A stretch of DNA of 64,000 nucleotides from contig JAHHHR010000026.1 of assembly GCA_019359245.1 (NCBI GenBank), positions 45,294 to 109,293 of the forward strand. Reading direction: 5' to 3'. The notes under the pieces are model-generated. The model searched no databases, had not been told where the DNA came from, and was given only the letters and a program-made list of their open reading frames with translations. A program made the translations under genes and the position numbers. Below, piece after piece: positions 44,350-52,919 of the stretch (positions are counted from its first letter, which is position 1; every line of letters starts with the position of its first letter). The stretch is from Nostoc desertorum CM1-VF14 (GTDB lineage: Bacteria; Cyanobacteriota; Cyanobacteriia; Cyanobacteriales; Nostocaceae).

Positions 44350-44952
44350 GAAATTAGGGATTAGGTAACGAATCTCTAACGCACAAGACACCCACTTCAC
44401 AAAAATTAATCATTTGTTGTGGGGTAGGCATCTTGCATTGGTGTCAACTTAAGTAAAAACGCTTATCCCACAGGCGTTTTATTCCACACGCCAGATGCTC
44501 CACTTGGGGAGACCCCAAGACCGCACTGGCTCCCCTTAATCCCCTCCCCGTTTACGGGGAGGCAGGGTGGTTTCATACAACGAGAGAAAAATTAAAACTG
44601 GGTTTTAAAGCCTCTCCCCGTTTCGGGGAGAGGTTTGGAGAGGGGTAAAAATCTATGGTTATACATGAGAAATCAAGACTTATGTATTTTTCTTTTTTCG
44701 TATGAAACCACCCTGCTCCCTGTTTACGGGGAGTGGAGGTTTTGTCTAGCGACAAAAGCGGGGTGGGGTTCCGACGACTTAATTGGTAATTGAGTAGGCT
44801 TGATATAACGTCATTGCGAGGGTTTCACGTTAAGTTGACACGTATGGGCATCTTGCCTGCCCTATTTTTACTTTATGCCTATCTAATCAACATTTCTATT
44901 ATTCATCCCACACTCCCCTATCTATGAGGCGTGGGGCTTCCGCCGGAATTAG
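44350..44952. repeat. Repeat-filled intergenic region
   Basis: Contains at least two copies of an element with CCCCTCCCCGTTTACGGGG palindromes and TGAAACCACCCTGC: 44530-44660 and 44690-44765, related in inverse orientation to 14075-14200. Inner GCCTCTCCCCGTTTCGGGGA arms form a hairpin near 44611-44633. I see no gene here. Confidence 0.65.
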
Positions 44953-45564
44953 CTAAACTAGGGTATTAAACAAGGAACTCTTAAAGGTCTGCAATATAAT
45001 TCCCAAAATCTTATCAACTGCATTAACGTGATATTCAATTGAGTCAATGCAAACAGTATTCTGTTCTAAAGTTAAAAATTTCCAAGCGGTTCCACTTGTC
45101 ACAACTCCATATATGACTTTAATATCATTTCCTGCTCTCTGATTGAATATCTGAGCAGCAATCATTGTAGCTACACATTGCCCTAATTTGGCGATGATAT
45201 TTTCATTTTTGGCCTCTATAACAGTGACTACTGGAGCACTGATAAAATACTGCTCACGAGATGCACTGAGGATGAAGTCACAAAAACCTGAGAGTCCTTT
45301 AGCAGGATCAATATTGAACTCTGTACCTGAAAATAAGCTGATCTGATAATCTAACTGTCGCCTGACTTCAGACAAAATAGGAGCGATTAAAAACTCAGAA
45401 CGAGCTTTTTCGCTATTAATGGCAGTCGCTAAAGTTAGATTCTCATCCAGCAACCGCTTTAGCAAGTCAGAGGGCTGCACCCCGCCTACAGCAAGAAACA
45501 GATTACGTGTCTCTTCCAAAGTTAAGCTAAATGCATCTCTGGCTTTAACAAGACTTAAAATCAC
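44953..45564 (-). CDS. Putative PD-(D/E)XK nuclease-like protein, function unknown
   Basis: 203 aa. Residues about 95-125 show a restriction-endonuclease-like core: GLSGFCDFILS (Asp) followed by VVTVIEAKNENI (ExK), then a helix QCVATMIAAQIFN and strands KVIYGVVTSGTAWKFLTLEQ. This fits a cyanobacterial family of unknown role seen widely as single genes. No methyltransferase or helicase partner is adjacent. No signal peptide. The nuclease reading is inference from the D-ExK pattern. Confidence 0.6.
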   Translation of the reverse strand: MILSLVKARDAFSLTLEETRNLFLAVGGVQPSDLLKRLLDENLTLATAINSEKARSEFLIAPILSEVRRQLDYQISLFSGTEFNIDPAKGLSGFCDFILSASREQYFISAPVVTVIEAKNENIIAKLGQCVATMIAAQIFNQRAGNDIKVIYGVVTSGTAWKFLTLEQNTVCIDSIEYHVNAVDKILGIILQTFKSSLFNTLV

Positions 45565-45693
45565 TGCATGCCATAGACTTCTGCTCCAGTTCTATCTTAA
45601 TTGTGCATGGCTTGCCCGTCTTTGCTAGATATTATTTGAAAGCCGAGCTTGGTTAGCAGGCTCGCCTCTCAAATATTGCACCTTAACGCGAAG

Positions 45694-46563
45694 TTAAAAA
45701 TACCTAGAGAAAAGCCAGATAATCACTCCAGTTCCCAATACACAAATAATTCCCGCCAAGCCAGCGAGGGGTTTTTTGTTCTTACCTGTAAACCAATCAG
45801 AGACTTTACCTGTATAAGTAATTAGTTCTGCTGTGTCTAGGGTGGCGATTGCCCATACCCATCCCGCATGCAGCCCCCAAGCTAAACCCAAATTACCGTT
45901 CGCGGCAAAGCGTGCCAACACCAGCACTATTCCCATCAGCCACAATCCAGGCAGTTGGGGCGCCGTTTCGCGTTGCTCCCAAACCAGGTGTAGCAAGGCA
46001 AATATCAGGCTAGAAATTGCTGCCGCTATCCAAACCGGATAGTCCTGCCCTAATTCAGTAAACAGGAAACCGCGAAAAATCAACTCTTCTATCCCACCCA
46101 CTAATAACGCTATCAAAAAAATTGGTAGCAAGATGGGTAGTAGTAACTTGAAATTCGTCTTTTCAAAAGAACACCAACCTAACCCGAATTGCCCACTAAA
46201 TACAATAGCTAGGCTTACCACTGCCAAAGCAAAACCTAGCCCTAAAGAACCAAGAGTTGAAAGATTGCCAACAAAGCCATAATCCGAAAAAGATTTATTG
46301 GTGAGCCAACTAACTCCCCACAGAGTCAGGGGAGCTAATAAGTAAAGTGACACCAATAACGGCATCTTTTGTTCTGGCTGCAAAGGTTTAGGGGGTCGCC
46401 AATTAAGCAATATTGCTGATACTGCTGCAAATGGTAACCAGAAAACTATCCAGAAAATAAAAAATGCCATCACTATAATTAGTGCTGGTGCATTTTCCAT
46501 AAACGCCAGTAAGGCGTTGAGCGAAGGCTCAAAGGAAGTTATTAAAGTAAACAAAAAAAACAC
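45694..46563 (-). CDS. CPBP-family intramembrane metalloprotease
   Basis: 289 aa with about eight hydrophobic segments. Motif 1 is GGIEELIFRGFLFTEL (EExxxR), motif 2 SSLIFALLHLVWEQ (FxxxH), and motif 3 WGLHAGWVWAIATLDTAEL, all required in Abi/CPBP (Rce1-like) proteases. It acts in the membrane; in bacteria the family includes bacteriocin-immunity and prenyl-protein proteases, and the cyanobacterial substrate is unknown. Monocistronic. Confidence 0.88.
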   Translation of the reverse strand: MFFLFTLITSFEPSLNALLAFMENAPALIIVMAFFIFWIVFWLPFAAVSAILLNWRPPKPLQPEQKMPLLVSLYLLAPLTLWGVSWLTNKSFSDYGFVGNLSTLGSLGLGFALAVVSLAIVFSGQFGLGWCSFEKTNFKLLLPILLPIFLIALLVGGIEELIFRGFLFTELGQDYPVWIAAAISSLIFALLHLVWEQRETAPQLPGLWLMGIVLVLARFAANGNLGLAWGLHAGWVWAIATLDTAELITYTGKVSDWFTGKNKKPLAGLAGIICVLGTGVIIWLFSRYF

Positions 46564-46754
46564 GATAGACTTCTTGCACTATAGATTTCTTGCTGATTAA
46601 TCAAGACTCTACTAAATTTCGTGAATTTTGCAAGGGGTCTAATCGTATTTTTTGCCTGGGACAAAATGTTCTAAATCAGAGCTACTAGTTTTTTGCCGGG
46701 GTAAGAACAAGTTATCATCAACTGAAACTTATCCTTACCATACCATCAACAAAT

Positions 46755-47192
46755 TTACTCTTCGTCTTCCAAATCTTCGTCTGATTCGTCGGAGTCTATA
46801 TCTTGTGAGGTTAGTTTTTTATCAGTTTCACCGAGTTGAATCAGGTGAATATGCTTATATCCCAACCTAATTTCAAACTCATCTCCAGGCTTTAAGCTCA
46901 TTGCTTTGGTGTATGTAGCACCAATCACAATCTGACCATTTTGATGGACGCTAACCCGATATGTCGGTTCACGACCACGACCATCTTTAGGTGCTTCTGG
47001 ACTTAGAGGAATTCCTCTAGCCGATAGCAAAGCGTCATAAAAATCGGTGAGATTGACACGAACTTGGTTATTCTTAGTAACAGTGTAATAGCCGCACTGT
47101 TTAGCTCTTTCTCGGCGTGGTAAAGTGGAAAGTTCTTTTACTTTAGCAAGTAGTGCTTTTCCGGTTAATGGTGCGGTTGCAGTTTCAGTCAT
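46755..47192 (-). CDS. cyAbrB-type transcription factor
   Basis: 145 aa from ATG 47192 (MTETATAPLTGKALLAKVKE); a TTG 9 bases upstream opens the same frame. The cyanobacteria-specific N-domain (ELSTLPRRERAKQCGYYTVTKNNQVRVNLTDFYDALL) precedes a C-terminal AbrB-like DNA-binding domain (YRVSVHQNGQIVIGATYTKAMSLKPGDEFEIRLGYKHIHLIQLG). A strongly acidic tail (DSDESDEDLEDEE) ends it. Homologues CalA/CalB regulate carbon-nitrogen balance, hydrogenase and heterocyst genes. I cannot tell which of the two this is. Confidence 0.9.
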   Translation of the reverse strand: MTETATAPLTGKALLAKVKELSTLPRRERAKQCGYYTVTKNNQVRVNLTDFYDALLSARGIPLSPEAPKDGRGREPTYRVSVHQNGQIVIGATYTKAMSLKPGDEFEIRLGYKHIHLIQLGETDKKLTSQDIDSDESDEDLEDEE

Positions 47193-47408
47193 TATGCTCA
47201 AATTTTCCTTACTCTCTCCAAACTGATAAACTATGTAGTCTCATGCCAGCATTTGGCTTTTTAGCATTTGCATAGAGCTACTTAGGACTCTAGTGTAATG
47301 GGTCAATTCCTGCCGATAAAAGCCAAAAGCACTTCTATATATGGTTGTCCACAACCAATTAGAGGTCATAGTTGCCATAGAAATTAATTTTGCTAATTTC
47401 ACGGCACT

Positions 47409-47653
47409 TTAACCATTATTCGCCATCAGAAATGAAATTATTTTCTCTTTTGGCGCTACTGTAGCGGTGTAACTTTCAGCCACCTTTACAAATTGGGTTA
47501 GTTCTACTCCAAATAAGTCGTAGATCCAAAAAAATGCAGGTTTTCCACTTCTAGTGCTTGCCCTTCTTGCCAATGAGCAGGTAGAGTTTTCTCTACTCGT
47601 CCTCTCAAGCTTAGGACAGCATAGTATTTCAATAGAGTCCTATGGGTATACAC
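47409..47653 (-). pseudogene. Small unknown gene split by a frameshift in an A7/T7 run
   Basis: Complement frame 1 (GTG 47653 to TAG 47504-47506, 49 aa) reads YYAVLSLRGRVEKTLPAH then WQEGQALEVENLHFF. From the T7 run (47528-47534) a second frame continues as WIYDLFGVELTQFVKVAESY then TATVAPKEKIISFLMANNG and ends with TAA (47409-47411). Both parts look like real protein, and one extra T would join them into about 80 residues. Just upstream lies a palindromic repeat (47669-47696), which may have replaced the original 5' end. Family not recognised. Confidence 0.45.
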
Positions 47654-48590
47654 CCTTTTGTCCTGCCAGTAGAGACGCGAATTTTCTTGTCTCTACATTA
47701 CGAATTAACAAAGCAGTAGTAGCCGCGCTGATACGGCTATTGATTCTGGTTTTGTGTCTTCGTAATTTTATATTAAATACTAGCATGGACTAATAATAGC
47801 AAAATAATTGTTTAATTTTGAATTAAAATTGCTAGTAAATTTTTATTTAAATCCCTGGACTTAAAGGTTGGAAAAAGCAGTGACGATTTTTCTAACGCTT
47901 TATTGCAAGCGTGAGTATTGCTTTATGCCTTTTATAAAAATTCATCTAATTTAGACGAGCAGTTTTGACCAATATGTTAAATCCAAGATTTTCTTGATTG
48001 AGAGGAGGCAAAAATATAAAAGTCTTGCACATCCAGGATTTCCGGTACAAGAAGTTTTATTTAAAAATGATAAGGATTCTTCTTCGGTTTATTACCGTAA
48101 GCTCAAAAGCAGTCAGAGAATTTTGTACGTCTGTCTATGGGAAGAATAAATCTCTTAACATATACTTAGCGCTTGATTGCCACTACTATATATTGAACAT
48201 ACCCTTTTACACTTCTATATAATCAAAAAATCCCGTCAAGCGGTAGCGAAAGCAGAATTTTTCCAGCTAGTTGCTCTGACTCAAGTTAACATGCATTTAA
48301 TTTGGATATAATCGCTAGGTCAGAGATGAACGTAAATCCCTCTTTTAGCAAATGCTCTTTCCTTTACATTCCTAAACAGGTAAATTCAATGCAAAGCTAT
48401 GATTACATTTTTAGCGTTTTATCCCAGAATTTGACACAAATATTGCCTAAAACGCTGCTACAAGTAAAGTTTTAATGGTTATGCTTAAAGTAGAATCAGT
48501 CGCTCTTTCGTCGTTAGCCTATCAACACCAGGCTTTGAATGAAGGGCAAAAAGAGTATAGCTCACTTTTTGTAACTACCTGCCTTGACTC
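47654..48590. other. Long gene-poor interval with a palindromic repeat
   Basis: At 47669-47696 lies GTAGAGACGCGAATTTTCTT GTCTCTAC, an imperfect palindrome with GTAGAGAC / GTCTCTAC arms. The rest to 48590 is AT-rich; two short frames (47554-47793 and 47998-48222, plus strand) have no family likeness or ribosome binding site, and I do not accept them. It includes the long upstream region of sdhB. Confidence 0.45.
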
Positions 48591-48638
48591 ATGATTTTTG
48601 AGGCTGGTGAAGCAATTTTAAAATTTTGGTTAGTGGTC

Positions 48639-49643
48639 ATGGAAGTTATTTTTAAGGTTATTAGACAGCAACAAAATTCCTCCCCCGTTGTGCAAACCTA
48701 CCTTGTAGAGGCAGAACCAAGTAATACAATCCTGGATTGCCTTAACCATATTAAGTGGGAGCAAGATGGAACTTTAGCGTTTCGCAAAAATTGCCGTAAT
48801 ACAATTTGTGGTAGTTGTGCTATGCGAATTAATGGGCGTTCGGCTTTAGCTTGTAAAGAAAATGTTGGCAGTGAACTTGCCAGATTACAACAAATACCAT
48901 CATCTCAAAGTAAAGTAAATGCCATTGGCGAAATCATGATCGCACCTCTTGGCAATATGCCCGTAATTAAAGATTTGGTTGTAGATATGAGCAGTTTCTG
49001 GAATAATCTAGAGGCAGTTGCTCCTTATGTAAGTACGGCAGCCCGACAAGTACCAGAAAGAGAGTTTTTGCAAACACCACAAGAGCGATCGCGCCTCGAT
49101 CAAACTGGTAACTGTATTATGTGCGGTGCTTGTTACTCTGAATGCAACGCCCGTGAAGTTGATCCAAACTTTGTTGGTCCCCATGCCCTTGCTAAAGCTT
49201 ATCGGATGGTAGCAGACTCCCGCGATAGCGACACCGAAAATCGTTTAGCAAATTACAACGAAGGTACTAAAGGTGTATGGGGTTGCACCCGTTGTTTGTA
49301 CTGCGATTCAGTTTGTCCAATGGAAGTTGCACCATTAGAACAAATCACCAAAATTAAACAAGAAATTCTCACCCACAAAGAAGCTAGTGATAGTCGCTCA
49401 ATTCGTCACCGAAAAGTATTGGTGGATTTAGTTAAAGAAGGTGGTTGGATTGATGAACGTCAATTTGGTTTACAAGTTGTCGGTAATTACTTTAAAGATT
49501 TAAGAGGGTTACTCAGTCTTGCACCCCTCGGTTTACGGATGATTATCCGGGGTAAGTTTCCCTTGTCCTTTGAACCTTCTGAAGGGACGGAACAAGTGCG
49601 ATCGCTCATTGAATCTGTGCAACAGTTAGAAAACAAAAGTTAA
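48639..49643 (+). CDS. sdhB: Succinate dehydrogenase/fumarate reductase iron-sulfur subunit
   Basis: 334 aa from ATG 48639 (MEVIFKVIRQQQNSSPVVQT); the frame open to 48591 adds a leader not typical of the family. [2Fe-2S] ligands are in CRNTICGSCAMRINGRSALAC, then CIMCGACYSEC and CTRCLYCDSVCP supply the [4Fe-4S] and [3Fe-4S] cysteines. It passes electrons from succinate to the plastoquinone pool in thylakoids. No sdhA or membrane subunit is nearby; scattered sdh genes are normal in cyanobacteria. Confidence 0.92.
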   Translation: MEVIFKVIRQQQNSSPVVQTYLVEAEPSNTILDCLNHIKWEQDGTLAFRKNCRNTICGSCAMRINGRSALACKENVGSELARLQQIPSSQSKVNAIGEIMIAPLGNMPVIKDLVVDMSSFWNNLEAVAPYVSTAARQVPEREFLQTPQERSRLDQTGNCIMCGACYSECNAREVDPNFVGPHALAKAYRMVADSRDSDTENRLANYNEGTKGVWGCTRCLYCDSVCPMEVAPLEQITKIKQEILTHKEASDSRSIRHRKVLVDLVKEGGWIDERQFGLQVVGNYFKDLRGLLSLAPLGLRMIIRGKFPLSFEPSEGTEQVRSLIESVQQLENKS

Positions 49644-49680
49644 GAGTTAGGAATTTTAACTTCTAACTCCTAACTCTATT

Positions 49681-50205
49681 TCAACGTGGTTCTTGAGGTA
49701 TATTCAACGGCTGTCCATAACGGTCATATACTAAAACATCCCACTGACCGTTGTTACTGGATTCAAAAGCAATCCTGCTACCATCAGCGCTAATTGTAGG
49801 GTTGCGGACTTCAGATTGTAGGTTATTAGTCAAACTTCGTGATTGGCGTGTTTCCCTGTCGTAGAGAAAAATGGCCGATCGCCCTTGACGACTAGCACCA
49901 AACACTACATAACGGCCATCTTTTGAAACGCTAGGATGAGTTGCGATCGCATCAAAGGAATTTAAACCCGGCAAATCAACCAAATCACGAGTCACCGTAT
50001 CAAACATATAAACATCTTGGCTACCGCGTCGGTCAGTAATAAAAACAATGTATCTCCCAGAAATTTGGGGGTTTAATTCCGACGCTAAACTATTGAGACT
50101 CCGACCCCCAGGATCAAACGGATAACTCAAAAGACGAGGGTAGCCAAAACACCCAGTCAATAAACTTAAGCCTAAAAATACTGGTATAAAAAAAACACGT
50201 TTCAT
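49681..50205 (-). CDS. TolB-like beta-propeller lipoprotein (copy 2)
   Basis: 174 aa from ATG 50205 (MKRVFFIPVFLGLSLLTGCF); an upstream ATG at 50223 lies in a dispersed repeat. Lipobox LLTGC. Three PD40-type blades follow: GRYIVFITDRRGSQDVYMFD, SKDGRYVVFGASRQGRSAIFLYD, and SADGSRIAFESSNNGQWDVLVYDR. It probably faces the periplasm. The gene directly upstream encodes a paralogue with the same layout, so this is a tandem duplication. The role is unknown. Confidence 0.8.
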   Translation of the reverse strand: MKRVFFIPVFLGLSLLTGCFGYPRLLSYPFDPGGRSLNSLASELNPQISGRYIVFITDRRGSQDVYMFDTVTRDLVDLPGLNSFDAIATHPSVSKDGRYVVFGASRQGRSAIFLYDRETRQSRSLTNNLQSEVRNPTISADGSRIAFESSNNGQWDVLVYDRYGQPLNIPQEPR

Positions 50206-50262
50206 ATATTGGGCATGGGGCATTGGACATTAATTATTCTCCCTGATCTCCCTGCTCCCTGC
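50206..50262. repeat. Dispersed repeat between two paralogous genes
   Basis: TTGGGCATGGGGCATTGGAC followed by CTCCCTGCTCCCTGCC. Same family as 52729-52835 and 59217-59350. It forms the 5' leader of the downstream lipoprotein gene. Confidence 0.6.
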
Positions 50263-50265
50263 CTT

Positions 50266-50826
50266 CTACGGAGGTGAACCTACAGTTGCACCATTAGGAA
50301 TATCTAACTCAATATTTGGCCCTCGGTCTAAGACTTCAATATCCCACTGACCACGGCTGGCGGTTTCAAAGACAACATAACGTCCATCTGGGCTGATATT
50401 TGGTTTTCTCACCCAGCCGCGATAGGTTGGTGTGACGATTTGCGACTGTTGCGTAGCGCGATCGTAAAGCGCCACTACTGGTCTACCTTGGTCGCTAGTA
50501 AGATAAGCAATGTAACGCCCGGTATAGCTCAAGCTAGGACTTTCAGCAATTGTCTCCGCTCGGTTTATGCCAGGTGTACCAATAAACAGTTGCCTCTCCA
50601 AATCGAAAACCAGTAGCTGCTGATTACCATTCCGATTAGATACAAACGCTAAAAAGCGCCCATTCCCACTCAAAGCAGGTTGCTCCTCGGTGTAGCGACT
50701 GTTGAGGGAAGTAGGCCCTATAGGAATATTGTTAGAACCACAAGATGCAAGCAAACTGGTTAAACCAAAAACCAGGCTCCAATGAATTGGTCTTTGGAGC
50801 CAAAATGTAGGCGTAAATTTTTCCAC
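50266..50826 (-). CDS. TolB-like beta-propeller lipoprotein (copy 1)
   Basis: 186 aa. Signal with lipobox LLASC near residue 29 (WSLVFGLTSLLASCG). Blades: SGNGRFLAFVSNRNGNQQLLVFD, SYTGRYIAYLTSDQGRPVVALYD, and SPDGRYVVFETASRGQWDIEVLDR. The order and spacing match the paralogue 61 bp downstream. It ends in a short Gly/Pro tail. It is probably co-transcribed with the paralogue. Confidence 0.8.
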   Translation of the reverse strand: MEKFTPTFWLQRPIHWSLVFGLTSLLASCGSNNIPIGPTSLNSRYTEEQPALSGNGRFLAFVSNRNGNQQLLVFDLERQLFIGTPGINRAETIAESPSLSYTGRYIAYLTSDQGRPVVALYDRATQQSQIVTPTYRGWVRKPNISPDGRYVVFETASRGQWDIEVLDRGPNIELDIPNGATVGSPP

Positions 50827-50873
50827 CTCAACTGTTTTCCGTTGCCTTTAAACCTACTTCCACGCCAACTGTT

Positions 50874-51791
50874 TTAAACATCATCATCAAAATCAGTCGA
50901 ATTATCTAGTCCCTCATTTGGCTTCTCAATCGGGTTGTATGGTACATAATCCGTTGGGATCGCTTCATCATCTTCACGCGGTCTTCGAGGAGTTGAGTCA
51001 GTGGGTGGACGACGTCTTCTTGGTCTGGGAGCAACATCATCTTCACGACTTTCTGAACGCTGGGGCCCGTTATTACTACGACGAGAAGGTTTTCTGACTT
51101 CCCCTCCCGAACTTTCCCAATCATCAACTTGCCTAGATGAAGAACCCCAATTTTCTTCTTCAGAGGTTTCAGAAGGGCGATTTACAGGACGCCCAGAAGT
51201 CCGCCGCCGCGTTCTATCTACTGGGGCCTGTCTTTCACTGCTGTTACTGTTGCGACGTTCTGAACGACGGGGGGGTTGCTCCTCGTAGTAGTCATCACGA
51301 GTTGAAATCTCATCCCTGCTACCCCGAATCCGGGCACGCACGGGGCGTTCCTCCTCCTCTTCATAAGGCAATGGATCTAAGTCTGCATCCATTTCAGCTT
51401 GATACTTTTTGCGATCGTTATAGGAATAGTTTCTGCTTACCTCTCGCTCATCGTCCACAATCGGAGTGTTACGCTTTGCTTGTTGGGTAGCTATACTCCG
51501 CAGGCGAATACTTTCAACTGCAAAAAACACAGTTGTGCCAACTAAAAGCAGTTGACCAAATTGCAGAATCGGGTCTAAGCGCCATCCTTGAAACACGAGA
51601 ATAAAGCCGCAGAGCAAACCGACTGCTGCAAAAAAGATATCTTGATCTCGTGACAATTCAGGACGCACAGTGCGGAGAAAATACAGTGCTGCCCCAGCCA
51701 CAGCCAGGAAAATTCCTAGAATACTGGCTGAGTTTGCCCCAAAATTTACCTGAGCCAGAAAACTGGCTGAGTTCAGCCCAAAATTTATCAT
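50874..51791 (-). CDS. ycf66: Ycf66 family protein
   Basis: 305 aa. The N-terminal 110 residues hold three hydrophobic segments (ASILGIFLAVAGAALYFLRT, DIFFAAVGLLCGFILVFQGW, FGQLLLVGTTVFFAVESIRLR), the Ycf66 core shared with plastids. After that the protein is a long, highly charged disordered tail rich in R, E, D and S (EEEEERPVRARIRGSRDEIS ... PRPRRRRPPTDSTPRR). It is a membrane protein of unknown function. The first residues repeat ASFLAQVNFGANSASILG, a short duplication. Confidence 0.88.
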   Translation of the reverse strand: MINFGLNSASFLAQVNFGANSASILGIFLAVAGAALYFLRTVRPELSRDQDIFFAAVGLLCGFILVFQGWRLDPILQFGQLLLVGTTVFFAVESIRLRSIATQQAKRNTPIVDDEREVSRNYSYNDRKKYQAEMDADLDPLPYEEEEERPVRARIRGSRDEISTRDDYYEEQPPRRSERRNSNSSERQAPVDRTRRRTSGRPVNRPSETSEEENWGSSSRQVDDWESSGGEVRKPSRRSNNGPQRSESREDDVAPRPRRRRPPTDSTPRRPREDDEAIPTDYVPYNPIEKPNEGLDNSTDFDDDV

Positions 51792-52036
51792 TGCTGTTTT
51801 CCCAATATCAAATCTATGTTAGCGAGTCACAATTAAAATCACTACTGTAATTAGTCACGATATATTAAAGCTTCAAAGCCTCTGGCAAAGAAGCTCTGAA
51901 GCTGTTCACCGAAAAATAAAAACACCTATGCCTGTAATCTACAACTACCACTAGCGGCAAACACTGCTGGTTTTAGTGCAATCATAAATAGCTGACAGAC
52001 AATAGGTTATGAGAGTTAATTCAACTCTCACAAGCA

Positions 52037-52156
52037 TTATGAACGCTGGATTTTATCTTTTTGGCTAATGAAAATTAGACCAACTGTAGCGGGGATTACA
52101 ACAATTGCAGTACCCCATAGCAGACTCCAAAGAAAATTTGCTAAAGAAGGCGTCAT
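52037..52156 (-). CDS. psbX: Photosystem II protein X
   Basis: 39 aa, too short for routine ORF detection: MTPSLANFLWSLLWGTAIVV then IPATVGLIFISQKDKIQRS, ending in TAA (52037-52039). One transmembrane helix (about 7-30) and the conserved TVGLIFISQKDKIQR tail identify PsbX, a small subunit near cytochrome b559 and the QB site of PSII in thylakoids. It lies 245 bp upstream of ycf66 on the same strand. Confidence 0.95.
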   Translation of the reverse strand: MTPSLANFLWSLLWGTAIVVIPATVGLIFISQKDKIQRS

Positions 52157-52434
52157 ACTTCTAAACCTTTTTTTACACACTTCATCTTAATTTTAATAGT
52201 GTATTACTTTCTTGAGAAGCCTCTAAATCTGAACTGCCAAACTTGTTAACTACTATGAGGAAGTTTGCTTTTGTATTCCAGAAGGAAGTGGCAGCATTTG
52301 GTTAAAATGATGATGAGAGTGCTTTACAAAGCTTCAAATTTTGTGGCGATGTCTACGACGGCTACGCCTACCCGAAGCGCAGCTTGCCGTTGCCTAAGTT
52401 TTTCTTTCTTTACGATAGATAATACCTTAAACCG

Positions 52435-52728
52435 ATGACTGGTGTTGAACTGACTGCTTGGATTCTTGGCCCTGTGTTAGGGCTGATGACATTTTTATTT
52501 ATATTTCGAATCATTCTCACTTGGTATCCGCAAGTGAATCTGAATCGTTTGCCCTTTAATTTAATAGCTTGGCCCACCGAACCATTTTTAGTGCCATTGC
52601 GAAAACTGGTACAACCTATAGGCGGAGTGGATATTACACCTATTATTTGGGTTGGTATTTTCAGTCTGGTGCGAGAAATATTACTAGGTCAGCAAGGATT
52701 GCTGACTATGATGGCTCGTGTAAATTAG
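52435..52728 (+). CDS. YggT/Ycf19-family membrane protein
   Basis: 97 aa with two membrane helices (about 10-30 and 65-85) separated by TWYPQVNLNRLPFNLIAWPTEPFLVPLRKLVQPIGGVDITPII, the full YggT signature. Cyanobacterial and plastid members (YlmG/Ycf19) are linked to cell or thylakoid division and cytochrome b6f assembly. Monocistronic; a repeat block follows. A short GATGTCTACGACGGCTACGC repeat lies upstream at 52350-52395. Confidence 0.9.
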   Translation: MTGVELTAWILGPVLGLMTFLFIFRIILTWYPQVNLNRLPFNLIAWPTEPFLVPLRKLVQPIGGVDITPIIWVGIFSLVREILLGQQGLLTMMARVN

Positions 52729-52835
52729 GCATGGGGCATGGGGAATGGGGCATAGGGCATTGGACATTGGTTATACTCCATCTCCCTCATCTTCCCTCAC
52801 TCCCCGCTCTCCACTCCCCTAGTACAGGTCGACGG
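52729..52835. repeat. Dispersed GGGGCATGGGGAATGGGG repeat
   Basis: Runs of GGCATGGGGAATGGGGCATA are followed by CTTCCCTCACTCCCCGCTC. It is the longest copy of this family in the window. A TTTTTGACTTTTGACTTTTG tandem lies just beyond it (52878-52904). Confidence 0.65.
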
Positions 52836-52919
52836 AAATAAACCTACCTTTTTATTACAGCCAGAAAGCCCAAAATGAAAGCTTTTTGACTTTTGACTTT
52901 TGACTTCCGCCTTGCGGTA

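Noticed and set aside
44520..44765. Repeated GTTTACGGGG units considered as a CRISPR array
   Set aside because: The units are unevenly spaced, differ in length, are themselves palindromic and recur elsewhere in the genome window; there are no uniform spacers or cas genes.
47554..47793. 79-codon plus-strand frame upstream of sdhB
   Set aside because: It overlaps the better-supported frameshifted gene on the other strand and a palindromic repeat; it shows no domain.
47998..48222. 74-codon plus-strand frame
   Set aside because: Lys/Tyr/Ile-rich composition expected from AT-rich non-coding DNA; no family likeness.
52569..52841. 90-codon frame overlapping yggT
   Set aside because: Shadow frame in the yggT gene that then reads through a dispersed repeat.
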